DNA of 64,000 bases from Paraspadella gotoi (GCA_051294375.1 CM119264.1:25236051-25300050), one strand, 5' to 3'. Positions 49,930-62,323 are shown, numbered from the stretch's first letter. Made by a program: numbers and translations. Notes: a model not told the origin generated them from the letters alone.

Positions 49930-50065
49930 AGATGAATGGAACACTGATGGAAGGCTTAACCACCAAAGCCTGTCCAAAGTCAGGAGGACTAGATAGCTTT
50001 ATTTATTAAAATGAATGGATAACTTTTATATTGATTGTACCAATTTCATTAAGTCATATTTAGTA
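49930..50065. repeat. Dispersed repeat, copy 3 (5'-truncated)
   Basis: It contains aaccaccaaagcctgtccaa, agtcaggaggactagatag and attaaaatgaatggataac, shared with the copies near the left end. The shared start (agcttgcag...ctatgc) is missing, as in 5'-truncated elements. Confidence 0.6.
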
Positions 50066-50826
50066 AAAGGAAGTGTATGTGAAGAGAAATCACAGCGCCG
50101 CAACAAGTTGGACTTCCTAGGTTTCTGTTTAATTTGTAGGTTGCTTTAAAAATTTAATACAAAGGCAAACGTTTTCAGTTATTTTTTAATAATGATCAAT
50201 TTTGTGCACTAATTTAAATTTTTTTCATAAATTTTTTTGTAAAACAAATTTTTTTTCCTCATCGCCTATTAAACTAATTTTAATATTAACATTAAAATCT
50301 TGATTTTTACAAGCCAAATAGATAACCTAGAAAAACGAATGATGTTAAAAACAATTCAAACATTGTAATTAAGTTCATTCTCTCTCTCATCTCTCTTTGT
50401 CAAATTTTTCCGACATCAGTTTTTAGGTAGGACAAATAGCCTTGTATTCAAAAGTTATTTTATAATATGAGTTAGTTTTCCCCAAAAAAAATTATTGTGA
50501 AAATTTAAAATGAAAGAATGGCACCCAAAGAGAAAAGAAAAAACAATGTCCCGCGACCACGATCTCCGGACGAAGTCCTGTTGATCCGCGGATTTCTCCC
50601 GATCAGAGTTTTTTTCTCTCGATCCGCGACCTCGAGTCCCCGGCGGACAAAGATTGGCCGGCGGACGTGGTCCGCGCCATGGTGGACAAAAGGGCTCGGT
50701 GGCCGGAACACCATATGGCTTCCTCGCCGCAAATCTCGGAGTATACCCATGCAAAAAGCGTTCTAGGTCTATACTGTTTTTGGAGACTGCTTGGGCTATG
50801 AGGAGAGAGAGAGAGAGAGAAGAGGA

Positions 50827-50864
<38 letters not shown>

Positions 50865-50920
50865 AGGACAAAAAAGGTCTAGGTCTATACTGTTTTGGAG
50901 ACTTGGCATTGGCGTACTGA

Positions 50921-50957
<37 letters not shown>

Positions 50958-52292
50958 AGAGAGAGAAGAAGAGAGAGAACGAGGCGAGAGAGAGAGAGAC
51001 GAGAGAGAGAGAGAGAGAGAGAGAAGACAAAAAGGTCGTCCTCGGCGTCGTCATCGTAATCATCGTCGTCTTCATCGTCGCGAACGCCGTCGGCGTATGA
51101 CGCCATCTTTAAAACTCTTTTTTTTTGTGGCTCATAAAGGCGACGAAAGCGACTTTCCGCGATTTCCGTTCTTTCCTTAATAAATTCCTCATTAAAGCCG
51201 TTGGCCACGTTTTCGTTGTCTCGGTCGTTGGGGTCGTCATCGTCGTCAGCGCCGCCAGCGACGTTGTCGTCGTCGTCTTCATCGTCGTGGTCGTCTTTGT
51301 CCTCCTCGTCGTTGTCTTGGTCGTCGTCGTTTTAATCGTCGTCGAGACTGTCATCTTTTTGCTCCTCTTCAACCTCAACGTCGGTCGTCGTCGTCGTCGT
51401 CGTCGTTACCGTCTATCGCGTTTCGTCCGTCGTTCGTTACCGTCATCGTCGCTCGTTTTTTTTTGTCTACGAAACTGTCATCTTCCGCCTCTTTGCAGCT
51501 CTCTCCATTGGTCGTCATCGTCATCGTCGTCATCGCCGCCAGTGTCATCGTCGATGTCGTCGTCGTTGTTGTATTCATCGTCGTCGTCATCGTCGTCTTC
51601 GTCGTCGTGGCGCCGAATATGGAACCGACATGAATGTTTTATGAGTTTCGCGAGCGCAGGAAAAAAAAAGAAGCCTCGAACAGACTTTAACCGTAATATG
51701 AAACTTTCATTGGAAAAGGAGATTTTAGGATTTTCTTTTATTTTTCTTTCCTTCTTTCTTTTACTTTTATTCTCGCCGTTCGGGATTTCTTGCAATTTCC
51801 CGTTTTCACGAGTTTAAATTTTCGTTTAGAGTATTTTTTTTAGTTTATTGTTGTTATTGTTTCCTTCTTTTTTTTTAAAGACGTCGGTGTTTTCTCCTTG
51901 TTTATTCTCGCTAATCGGTAATCCCTCTTTATTTCTTTTTCTCAATTCTTCCTTTTTATGTAGACGAATTATCGAATTTCCGGATTTAAATCTTTAATCC
52001 GTCGCCTCAATCCTCCCCTTTTAATTATCCCTCTCTTCTCTCCTTCTCTAATCCCACCCCTTCTCTTCTCCACCTATCTATCTCCACCTCTCTTTCTCAA
52101 TTTCCTCGGCTCGTCTCATCCGCGAATAGAATTCGCTACTTTTCCATTATTTTTTTTTCTCCGTCGCCGGCGGAAAAAATTCCCGGCTTTCTTATCTGCT
52201 CTTCCCTCCACTTCGTCCGCCCACCCTCTCCTCTTCCCCCTTCTATTACCCCTCTTCCTTTTCAACATCCCTCTCCCCAACTTTTTACCCAC

Positions 52293-52414
52293 CTGGCAGG
52301 TGATCAATTTGGTCTCGTTTTCGATGAGAACCGGGTAAGGTGGTTTGCAGACGGGAACATCCACCACCATCACGGAGACTTTCAGACGGTTGTTACACGT
52401 ATAGGTTCCCACGT
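52293..52414 (-). CDS. Ig gene exon: end of V-like domain, start of first C2 module
   Basis: Acceptor ttttccttcag, donor TGCCAG|GTGGGT, phase 1 to phase 0, 40 codons. It begins VGTYTCNNRLKVSVMVVDVP (F and G strands), then VCKPPYPVLIENETKLITCQ, the A and B strands of the next domain with its first Cys. Joined to the exon at 42812-43116 the Cys-to-Trp distance becomes 14 residues (C-Q-V-S-S-Y-G-E-I-K-P-Q-L-F-W), the normal Ig spacing. No further exon is therefore needed in the 9 kb between. Confidence 0.85.
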
Positions 52415-52716
52415 CTGAAGGAAAAGAAGTTTTGTTTCGGTTTTGTTTTCTCAAATTGTTTTTTTTTTTTCAAAGGAATTTTTATTTTAATTTTCATTGT
52501 GCGAAAGAATCCAATTGCATAATGCATATATATAGTGGAGCAAAAATCGGTTATCTTTTCTCTTATCTTTTATCTCTATCCCGATTCAATTATACAGTAT
52601 GACTTTCGCAACTTCGTGATCATGATACAATAATCCCTTCTTCCATTCATCACGAACATCTGCCGATAAGTAAAACGACAACAACAACAACAACAACAAC
52701 AACCATGTGGACTCAC

Positions 52717-52854
52717 CCTGGGGTCCGACGTTGTTGATGACGATGGAATGAATGTCTCCATCTCGCGAGATGGAGTATTTGTTGAGATCGACCGAGCGAT
52801 CGAAAGGCTCAGAGCCGAAGGAGAGGAACTTCCCGTTCGGGCGCGCCCACAAAG
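52717..52854 (-). CDS. Ig gene exon: V-like domain core
   Basis: Acceptor cccacttcag and donor CAGG|GTGAGT, both phase 1, 45 full codons. The frame has LWARPNGKFLSFG (Trp of strand C and the C-C' turn), then YSISRDGDIHSIVINNVGPQ, the D-E strands leading to the conserved turn before Cys. The split codon G+AC gives Asp, so the next exon starts D-V-G-T-Y-T-C, the classical DxGxYxC Ig signature across the junction. This is the strongest single proof of the exon chain. Confidence 0.85.
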
Positions 52855-53029
52855 CTGAAGTGGGAGGGAAGAGGAAGGGGTGTTGAGTGGCAATTAATTC
52901 GAGGGAGAGAGAGAGAAGAGAAGAGAGGAGAGCAGAGCGATGAGAGAGAGATGATGATAGAGAGAGAAGAGAGGAGAGAGAGAGAGAGAGATACTACATT
53001 TTTTTAATATTTCCATTTTAATGTAACTT

Positions 53030-53870
53030 CGATCAAAAAGAAAATTATAGGCTCTCTGTTTGTATTGAAATCAAATGAAATACGTAGAAATTAACACCGA
53101 CGTAATTAATTGAATTATCCTAAAATTGTTAAAAGGGAAAAAAAGGATATACGAAAATGCAACAGAGCGGCCTGAAAAATATCTAGAAATCTTGGAAGGA
53201 AAAAGAAGAAAAAACGATTTTCGGGGAATTTGTGAGATAAGAAAAAAAGTGAGGACAAAAGTTAAAAGGAAGAGATTGAATTTGAAAACATGAAGGAAGA
53301 AAAAAATTTTTAAAAAAAAGAAGAATACAAATGACTTTGAACAGATTAAAGTATCAGGGGGACACGGATTCAAATATCACAAATAAAAAGGATAACAAAG
53401 GATACCTCTAACAGAAAGCTGAACCTCTCTCAATATCACATACTTTCTCTTCATAATACTTAAACAAGATTNNNNNNNNNNNNNNNNNNNNNNNNNACTC
53501 GATCAAAAAGAAAGTTTATTAGGCTCTCTGTTTGTATTGAAATCAAATGAAATACGTAGAATAACACCGACGTAATTAGATTGAATTATCCTAAATTGTT
53601 AAAAGGGAAAAAAAAGGATATACGAAATGGCAAAGAGCGGCCTGAAAATATCTAGAAAATCTTGGAAGAGAAAAAGAGAAAAACGATTTTCGAATTTGTG
53701 AGATAAGAAAAAAGGAGGACAAAGTTAAAGGAAGAGATTGAATTGAAAATGAAGGAAGAAAAAATTAAAAAAAAAGAAGAATACAATGACTTTGAACAGA
53801 TGAAAAAGTATCAGGGGAAAACGGAATTCACAATCTAAAATAAAAAGGATAACAGAAAGGGTTTAACAGA
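53030..53870. other. About 370 bp duplicated on both sides of a 25-N gap
   Basis: 53032-53412 and 53497-53870 carry the same AT-rich sequence (gatcaaaaagaaa, gaaatcaaatgaaatacgtag, agagcggcctgaaaa) with small indels, split by the placeholder gap 53472-53496. It is an unmerged overlap of noisy contig ends. No gene is seen. Confidence 0.85.
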
Positions 53871-54189
53871 AAGCTGAAATAACAACTGAACGAGATAAAA
53901 AAGATTAAAATAATAAGCAGGGACGGAACAGATAATAATACTAAAAAGAAACTGCAAAAATTATCGGAGAAAAAAAAAGAATAATGGTGATTACAGAAAT
54001 TGGAGAACGAGAGCGGAGGGGAAAATTTGGAGNNNNNNNNNNNNNNNNNNNNNNNNNNNNNNNNNNNNNNNNNNNNNNNNNNNNNNNNNNNNNNNNNNNN
54101 NNNNNNNNNNNNNNNNNNNNNNNNNNNNNNNNNNNNNNNNNNNNNNNNNNNNNNNNNNNNNNNNNNNNNNNNNNNNNNNNNNNNNNNNN

Positions 54190-54220
<31 letters not shown>

Positions 54221-54849
54221 CTAATCCATTTAGTATCGTAAATGGCGGGAGAAATTTTCTTAGAGCTTCCAACATTTTTACGGACATCGAAAGATAATTT
54301 TTTAATTCTCCCTAAAAAAATTATCATTCTGTATTAAAATTTCAATTTCTCGTAATAAACCTTGACGAAAATCTATCACGCAATTTTAAAAGTCTCAGTT
54401 AAGTGTTTGTCTGTTTTACTCAAAACACACCATCGAGTTTTTGCAGCTGTCAAGTTTAATAATTCATTCTNNNNNNNNNNNNNNNNNNNNNNNNNNNNNN
54501 NNNNNNNNNNNNNNNNNNNNNNNNNNNNNNNNNNNNNNNNNNNNNNNNNNNNNNNNNNNNNNNNNNNNNNNNNNNNNNNNNNNNNNNNNNNNNNNNNNNN
54601 NNNNNNNNNNNNNNNNNNNNNNNNNNNNNNNNNNNNNNNNNNNNNNNNNNNNNNNNNNNNNNNNNNNNNNNNNNNNNNNNNNNNNNNNNNNNNNNNNNNN
54701 NNNNNNNNNNNNNNNNNNNNNNNNNNNNNNNNNNNNNNNNNNNNNNNNNNNNNNACGCCTCCATTTTTCTTTTTCCTCGGGCGACGCTTCGTTCGAGTCT
54801 TCCAAGTCTCCAGTGACTTCCCGACTTCTTCTTCTTCGGGTCTTTGATT

Positions 54850-55190
54850 TTGTTGTCTCCTGATCTTCTGGTCATCTATTTATTTGTCTCCTGATCTTCC
54901 GGTCATCTATTTCTCTGTCTCCAGATTTTTTATTCTTGTATTATGGACGGGTCTTAGATTTATTTTCTCCTAAATTTCTGGTTATCTATTTATCTTTTTC
55001 TTGGTCTCTGATATTCTGGTCATTTGCTTTTTTGTCATCAGCTTTACTGATCATCGACAACTTTTTCTCCAGTTTTCTGGTCATCTACTACTTCTCCTTT
55101 TGGTATTAGAACTTTTGGTTGCCATTTTCTTTGTCTCTTGACTTTCCAGTTTTTTGAGTTTCCCTCTCCTTCTGGTCATTTCTTTTCTTC
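54850..55190. repeat. Degenerate tctcctgatcttctggtcat minisatellite
   Basis: About seven loose copies of a 40-45 bp unit built around tgatcttctggtcatctatt, decaying to the right. Confidence 0.65.
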
Positions 55191-55251
55191 CTCTGTTATT
55201 GAGGTCATCACTTTCTTATGATTTCTTGGAGATCCTCGCTTTGACAATTGT

Positions 55252-55445
55252 TCTTCTCGTAATAACTCTTTAGTTTAATTTTCTTGCTAAACCCAGGTCA
55301 CAAATCACATTTGCTTTTAATTACTATTTACGTTGTCCACTTTANNNNNNNNNNTTCTCGTAATAACTCTTAAGTTTAATTCTCTTGCTAAACCCAAGTC
55401 ACAAATCACATTTGCTTTTAATTATTATTTACGTTGTCCACTTTA
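55252..55445. other. About 92 bp duplicated on both sides of a 10-N gap
   Basis: The sequence ttctcgtaataactctt...gtccacttta is repeated before and after 55345-55354. Confidence 0.88.
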
Positions 55446-56511
55446 TTTTTATTAATCCGTGGAAAGTGAATCGTGCAAGAATTGTGAATAAATTCCCGCA
55501 AATCTAATCGATAACGTCCTTGGTAAAGTCGACCTACGACTGCGATCCTCGCGCCATCCTTTCAACGCACCACCTATACCTTGCGGTTATCGCCGTCCAC
55601 CTTTGTGTTGGGAGTCGTTCATCTCTCTTTCTCGCCGAAAAATGATTCGATGCCTTCATATCATAATCCCGCTTAATATATTCGTTTTCNNNNNNNNNNN
55701 NNNNNNNNNNNNNNNNNNNNNNNNNNNNNNNNNNNNNNNNNNNNNNNNNNNNNNNNNNNNNNNNNNNNNNNNNNNNNNNNNNNNNNNNNNNNNNNNNNNN
55801 NNNNNNNNNNNNNNNNNNNNNNNNNNNNNNNNNNNNNNNNNNNNNNNNNNNNNNNNNNNNNNNNNNNNNNNNNNNNNNNNNNNNNNNNNNNNNNNNNNNN
55901 NNNNNNNNNNNNNNNNNNNNNNNNNNNNNNNNNNNNNNNNNNNNNNNNNNNNNNNNNNNGAGGGCAGCGCGCATCGTCATAAAGAAAGCCACCTTAGGGT
56001 CAGACGGTGATGATGCGAAGGGGAGGAGAGGAAGAGACGTAGAAGAAAAATGGAGGAAAGGAAAGAAAGAAAAAAGGAGAAGAAAGGAAGATGGAAAAAG
56101 AATGGAACGGAGAGAACAAATGAAGAGCAGAGGAGAATAAAAAGAAAAGAGAAAAAAAATAATAAAGAATGGAAAAGAAAAGAAAAAAAGATGAAAAATA
56201 GAAAAGAAAGAAAACAAAAGATCTGTACGTTAAATAAAAAAAAGAAGAAAAGGAGGGAAAAAAAAGAAAATTAATCGACGATGAAATCCGAAAGCTTTTC
56301 CAGGAATCCGATTAAAGAATAACGGATTTTGTAAAAATCTATTTACAAAGGGATTGAAAGCAGTTGGAACTAGTAAACAAATAAAAAAAAAGCAATGAAA
56401 ATAATAAAAAAAGAGAGTGAAAAGAAGAAAGGAAAAAAAAAACGTTGGTCGTTGGATGCGTCGATGTGGAAGATTATTTCTTGAGGCCCTCCTCTCTCGG
56501 TGATCTCTTTT

Positions 56512-56572
<61 letters not shown>

Positions 56573-57275
56573 GCCGGCGGCGTTGTGGGAAAAGCGTGAC
56601 CCTCTCGTGATGCGCCATAACCGCCTCTGTGAGAAAAGTGAGATGGGATGAGAGAGGCGGTCGCGCTTGTTTGAAGAAAAGGAGCCGGTGAGCGCAGAAG
56701 CGGAGTTTAGTAAATTTTCGGTTGGGTTAGCGATGGAGTCGGGATCAGTGGAGCGGGAATGATGTAGCAAGTCGGTTGCGCTGGATTGAAAACTCAAAAA
56801 ATCAGTTCGTAGTTAAAAGATATTACAGATAGGAGAGTTTAGAGAGAAATGAGAAGAGATGTTGAGGTAAAGAGAGGTCGTCGAGTCACCCAGTGACGGT
56901 TAGGCGATGGAAAAGTGGGACGCATGTGTCACGGGGCCGAAGGAGTCACGTGGGCGGGTCTTGTTTGGCTTCGGGATCCTTTGGGGGCGTGGACGAATGG
57001 AAAGAGTCGGGGATTAGTCTCATGGTGAGAAGTGGATAACCATGGGGCAAGTGGACCAAGTGAAAAAATAAAAATTATATTTCTGGCCAAAAAAAATTGA
57101 AAAATTTGATTCACAAATTGTGATTTAATACTTCAAGTGAAAAGAGAGAACCACAAAGTAACAAAGACATCACCTCTGAATTAACATCACAACAATTTAT
57201 AGGTTGACCCTGTATTTTCTTCCTCTCATCAAAAGTCCGAGTCTTCCAGCGGATTACCTTATCTCGAGAACCCAC

Positions 57276-57377
57276 CCGATATTTTCAGAGTCGCGGCGTC
57301 CGACTCGATAATGAGTTTCCTTGGTTCAACGACCACAACTTCCGGTCTTCCATCGCGCGTCCCGGGGAATTTGGGGG
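57276..57377 (-). CDS. Ig gene exon 1 seen: N-terminal strands of V-like domain
   Basis: The acceptor is a long pyrimidine/C tract ending cacccag and the donor is G|GTGGGT. Both ends are phase 1, giving 33 full codons. The frame reads PEVVVVEPRKLIIESD followed by AATLKIS, a typical A-A'-B strand pattern of an Ig domain (VEPRKLIIE resembles the N-terminal strand). The expected B-strand cysteine is absent: ATLKIS stands where ATL-C would be usual. Either the domain has lost this Cys, or an unseen phase-1 symmetric exon lies between here and 52.85 kb. No signal peptide precedes it, so at least one 5' exon is missing. Confidence 0.7.
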
Positions 57378-57894
57378 CTGGGTGTGGGTGGTTGTGGGTG
57401 GGTGGGGCAACGGCTTAGGCATCCACGTCTTTTCCACAGAGAAAGACTTTCGAGTGGCCTTTTGACGTGTGATGAGTAAAGGGACCATGATTGGTTGTCG
57501 AATAGTGAGCTATTTACGCGGCTCATGGCGCGTGAATGGAGAAATAAAGCGTAATGTTGGAACGAATGTTGTAAAACCAGGACAGGAATCAAAATTTCTT
57601 GAGGAACCGTGTCAATAAGAAGGCCAAAAAAACAACAAACATACCATTTCATTGTTTTAAGAATAGGAAAGGAAAATCGTTTCTCTTTCTCTGATGCTTC
57701 TCTGTTGAAGTTTTTTTTTTTTTTAACTTTCTATATTTGACCAGCAGCACATGATGCCAAGCATCGACCCTGTCTCTCTGACCTCTCTTAAGCTGACCCC
57801 AGTGAACTACTCTTTTTGACCCTTTTTTTTAAGTTCTGACGATTATTTCTATTGGCTTTCGAAACGGCAACGTTGTTGCCTGGGATCGCAGGTG

Positions 57895-58021
57895 CTTTCT
57901 TTTCTTTTCTTTTCTTTTCTTTTCTTTTCCTTTCTTTTCTTTTCTTTTCTTTTCTTTTCTTTTCTTTTCTTTTCTTTTCTTTTCTTTTCTTTTCTTTTCT
58001 TTTCTTTTCTTTTCTTTTCTC
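57895..58021. repeat. (TTTTC)n pentanucleotide repeat
   Basis: About 25 tandem TTTTC units with one interruption near 57928, continuing into a short TTTC run. Confidence 0.95.
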
Positions 58022-58363
58022 TTTCTTTCTTTCTTGATTATTTTTTCCTTTAGCGCTCTTTAGTTATCTCTTCTTGCAAAAAAGAGCGCTTTTATTTCAT
58101 ATTTGCTTTGTGATCAATTTCAATTATATTTTTTTTCCCTTTTTAGGGAATCTCTTCGATTTCTTTTCCTTCCTTTAAGATCGATTGATCTTTTATCAAA
58201 AGGGGTGACGGATTTTTTGTTCCTCAATTTGTTTTCATCCCATGATAAATTTAAATAGTAAATCACTGGTAATTATAGTTTTCGTTTAGATTAAACTTTT
58301 TTCTTCCAAATCTTCACCTATTTTTACACTTCACGATCTATACTATCACTATCACTATCACTC

Positions 58364-58446
58364 GTATCACAGTCTTTTCTCTTTTATCACAATCCTCACC
58401 TGTATCACAGTCTTTTCTCTTTTATCACAATCCTCACTCGTATCAC
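58364..58446. repeat. 38-bp minisatellite
   Basis: The unit gtatcacagtcttttctctt + ttatcacaatcctcacc(t/c) occurs twice plus a partial third copy, preceded by a short tatcac run (58338-58362). Confidence 0.9.
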
Positions 58447-58624
58447 TGTAGAGAAGCTTGGCTCTCTACGCTTTTCTCTTTTCTCTTTTATCACAGCCTA
58501 CCGCACTTCCGTTGGCCTTTTATTTTTACGAGACAGTTTCGCGCCTTCCGCCTCCCAAGGTCACGTGTTCGCGCCTCAACGTCGGTCGCTTTTGCCCTTT
58601 GCTGCCCTCTGTCGGCGACGCTAT

Positions 58625-58702
<78 letters not shown>

Positions 58703-59943
58703 GTCTGTCATTTGTTGTTTTCGATTCCGTTTTCAAAAGAAGAAATTCACTTTTTATAGTAAAAAAAAGTTAATATCTGGTTTTTTTGATTTTATTTGAC
58801 TCCCAAACGTCTCAATACAAGATTTCCCACCGAAATTTTTGTTTACTCTTTTTTTTTTCAAAAAAAAAATGGAACCTTTGATTCCCCGATGTTTGTTCTG
58901 CTTTTTGTGTTTATTTCAACTTTCGCACTGAAAAAAAAATTGAAGCCAAAAGAATGAAATATGAAACCACAAGCGGTTAGGAAAACAAACCAAGTTGTTT
59001 GAAATGTTTTGCATATGTAAATTGACGCAAGAACAACTGGATATTCTGTTTTTGACAAATACTTTGTGAAAAGATAGTAATTTGAACATGTTAACGCATT
59101 TAGCAATTGTTAAAAAAACCCTACGTTTCTAATAAATATTTCTGGATTTTTCGTATTTCCTCCTTTGTTTTCTTCTTCCATTTTTTGTCTATTTATCTCT
59201 TAATTTTTTTAAAATATCCTCTTTTTTTTCTCACTTCTGCCATTAGTCCTATTTCTATTTATTTCTTCCTTCTTCCCTTCTTCACTTGACTCTTTTCCTC
59301 CTTTTCTACTTTCCTCCTTTCCTTCTTTCCTCATTTCCTCCCTTTCTCATTTCCTCCTTTCCTCCTTCCTCCATTCTATATTCGGAGACAGGCATAACAC
59401 TCCGAATCAATGACGGGCTAAAACTGGCTTCCTCGAGCCCCAGGTTGAGGGGCCAGAAGCCAAAAAAGGGCAAATATGGCGTCTTGCCAGGAAGAAGAGA
59501 AAAAAAGAGGGGGCGAGGGGGCGGGGGAGGGCTAAGAGAGAGAGGAGAAGAAGGATGTCGGGGATGAAGAGAAAGAGGATATTAAGATGCGAAATTGATA
59601 TAGTGAGAAAGAGAAATAGCAAAAATGGCGAGAATAATAATCAATGTAAAATGCCTGTAGAATACAACTTAGTAAGTAAAACAATATGAAATCGGAAAAA
59701 AAGTAATGATTATCCTATTAAATCCTCTTAAATTCTGTCGAAAAACTTTAAAAATATTACAATGCAATTTTCCCTTAAAACCGCGTGTGTACAAAAAAAA
59801 ATGTATGAAAGCAAAAGAGGGAATGACTTCCTCGTAAAAATGAACATGAGGCCTTAAAAAAAAAAAGACGCCGTCGAACGAGAGAGAGCGCGAAAGTGTA
59901 AGAAACGAGCGGATAATAAACGTGGGAGAATGATAACAATGGA

Positions 59944-59947
<4 letters not shown>

Positions 59948-60023
<76 letters not shown>
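59948..60023. repeat. (AG)38 microsatellite
   Basis: Pure dinucleotide run. Similar pure runs occur at 56514-56571, 58629-58694, 39950-40001, 38504-38547, 27403-27479, 20285-20345 and 61974-62022. Confidence 0.95.
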
Positions 60024-60025
<2 letters not shown>

Positions 60026-60478
60026 AACGTGGCTGCGAGAGAGGAAGACAGACAATACAATTCAAACAACACAAAATTGTATTACTCAAACGTTTTCTAT
60101 ACTTCTTCACCTCGACTGTCGCCATTACGTCGCCCTTTGAGATCAAAATCACGAAGAGTGATGAGCTTTAAAGAGAAAGAAGAACTCGAGCCACGAGGAG
60201 AGAGAATATTGGAAGCGAGATTTACGTTTCTCAGCGACGGAAAACAAAAGAATGAAGGAAAATGCGAAGAGGGAAGTCATGAAAAAGAATCCAAAAAAGT
60301 TAAAACTTAATTTAAAGGTTTAATAACTATAACAAAAAAAAATATTACTTATTCAAAAACAATATTGGGAAAAACAATAATGAAGAGATCCATAGGATGA
60401 ACGTATATATGCGACGCAATTGGTTGCGAGTACAAAACCTCGAGGGACATAAACAAATTTTAACTAATACAAAAAAAA

Positions 60479-60625
60479 GTGGACTCTGGAAACAGCTGAT
60501 CGAGGGCGCTGTTGGAAACGGCGCGACTGGAAACGGATTGTCGTTGACGCCATATCGTTGGAGCCACTGGAAATGGCGCGTCCTTGGCGACGCTGGAAAT
60601 GGCACATAGTTCGAGCCGCTGAAAT
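60479..60625. repeat. Degenerate GCG-CTGGAAA minisatellite
   Basis: Five loose copies of a unit of about 25-30 bp around ggcgcgactggaaacgg. It also gives open frames on both strands. Confidence 0.7.
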
Positions 60626-61089
60626 CAGTGTCTCTGTTGATTTAAGTTCCATCATAAATTGACGTCAAGTTGGTTCCATTTATTTACGATCCCTCGATGG
60701 AATTCATGGGAGAGACAAAGCGATAACTCATCCTTAAACACAGATTCTCTTGTCCTTTTTTTTTTCTTCTGGTCTTTAGACTCAGAGACGAAGAGAAGTC
60801 GCGGTCAGTCAGTCAGTCCGGCTTTGCGATTTGTTTCTTTCTTCGTCGCGATTGTCACCAGCGAATTGGTGACAAAAATAACCGGCGCTTTTTCCCCCCC
60901 TTTTTTTTGCAAAATGTTTTTTCGAAACTAAGATGCAAAACCGTTTGACGGATTCAGTTAGAGCTTATTTTTCTTGCCGTTGTTGTGACTAGTGCATTTT
61001 ACGAATTATGTTCGTCCACAACCATTCAAAAACACTCACTCTACCTCAATTTGTTACAATCAAACCGTCTCTTTCTCTCTCTCTCTCTC

Positions 61090-61125
<36 letters not shown>

Positions 61126-61349
61126 GCTCTCCGCTCTCTCTCTCTCTCTCTCCTCTCCTCTCAAACCTTCTTACATTCAAAAATCACTTATTTTTGAGAT
61201 CGAAAGAAAGAAAATTTCATGATTCCCTGAGACCAACACTCTACTTCCATCGCGCGATCATCACTTCACTTCCCTCACGAAATCACTTCACTTCCCTCTC
61301 CCACTCACTGTCACTCAATCACTCCACCACTCCACCCATCGTCGACAAC

Positions 61350-61640
61350 ACCGCCGCCAGCGCTGCGACACCCTCGAGGATTTAAGAGCAGCGGCGCCGC
61401 AACTGCTTCGCAGCGGCGTCGCGGCAGGGCAGCCGCCGCTCGGCCGGTTCCTCGCAGCAGCCGCTTCGCACGTCTAACGCGAAAGAACATAACGAGAAAA
61501 GCTCTCGAAACAAACCAGACGACGTCAATGACTCGACAACCACTGCCGCGCCCACTTCCGTCGGTCACAGCGCCATTTAAGAGAACCACTTCTCCGGCCA
61601 ATCATTTACTCGCTATTGACTAATCCAACCAATCATCAAC
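61350..61640 (-). promoter_or_regulatory. Candidate promoter of the Ig gene
   Basis: CpG-rich block with CCAAT at 61598-61602 and 61629-61633 (ATTGG in the minus direction), CACTTCCG (ETS) at 61553-61560, and GACGTCAATGAC (CRE/ATF) at 61521-61532. A very GC-rich 100 bp follows toward lower coordinates. It lies 4 kb upstream of the first exon seen and downstream of the end of the next gene at 63.77 kb, the expected place. Orientation is inferred from context only. Confidence 0.35.
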
Positions 61641-61969
61641 TAATTCATGGCAAATCTGACTTCCTTCACTATTCTAATCGGCGCCAATTTTTGAATCGTC
61701 GCGACACATCACTTCCTCCCCCGTCGGTTATCACTCCCATCATCACCAACCACCACCACTTTTTCTTTCACCACCAAAACCTCCACCAAACCAACCCCAA
61801 CGCCGACCACCACCCTCCCAGCCCCACGATGCCGCTTCCCCTTTCGCCTTCCACATTTCTATTCGTAGAATTTCCCTCGAATCTTCGGCGCAAAAAGGAA
61901 TCAGAACGAGAAAATGGTTTTTCTTAGAGTTTGTGTCAGTTGGGGAGGAAAGAGGAGGGGAAGGATTTC

Positions 61970-62025
<56 letters not shown>

Positions 62026-62154
62026 GAAGGCTATTGTTATTTCTTTCCTACCACGTTCTCATCAATTTCCCGGTGTTCCTTGGCCGATATATTCCGGTGA
62101 CGACTCCTGCCTTTTTTTTTTTCCTTTTTCCGTTTTTTCCTGTTCTCCTTTCTT

Positions 62155-62160
62155 CTCTCT

Positions 62161-62228
<68 letters not shown>

Positions 62229-62323
62229 CCTCTTTCTCTCTCTCTCTCTCTCTCTCCCTCTCTCTCCTCTCTCTCTTCGTCGTTTCCGCCCTCCTGGACT
62301 CGTTCGCTTTCGTCAGTTACATT

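Larger units (their letters stand above)
43150..52290. other. Large intron with GC-rich islands
   Basis: The two flanking exons fit directly, so no exon is needed here. Contents: two 318-bp gaps, a GTC run at 44965-45000, an island open in three frames at 45660-45830, an open AT-rich frame at 45965-46180, a hairpin at 47786-47803, the long GA tract, a dispersed repeat copy, a GC-rich island at 50530-50770, and GTC repeats at 51040-51610. Confidence 0.55.
52860..57270. other. Intron with gaps and repeats
   Basis: It contains the duplicated AT-rich 53.0/53.5 kb segment, four gaps, the tgatcttctggtcat minisatellite, a purine-rich stretch at 56040-56270 and a (GA)29 run at 56514-56571. A GC-rich patch at 56880-57010 contains CACGTG. 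No exon could be phased here, though one carrying an Ig Cys may be missing. Confidence 0.5.
57385..61345. other. 5' region of the Ig gene, first exon not identified
   Basis: Holds the (TTTTC)n and 38-bp repeats, two long AG/CT runs and the 60.5 kb minisatellite. CACGTG near 58563 and other CpG-rich bits occur. No frame with a signal peptide and a phase-1 donor was convincing. Confidence 0.5.

Noticed and set aside
51125-51817. Val/Ser-rich 230-residue plus frame
   Set aside because: Product of GTC/GTT repeats. No domain and no splice context.
57326-57652. Minus-strand frame starting MKWYVCCFFGLLIDTVP, like a signal peptide
   Set aside because: No phase-1 donor follows at a sensible distance, and the frame runs out of phase through the 57.38 kb acceptor. 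It is kept only as a weak idea for the missing first exon.
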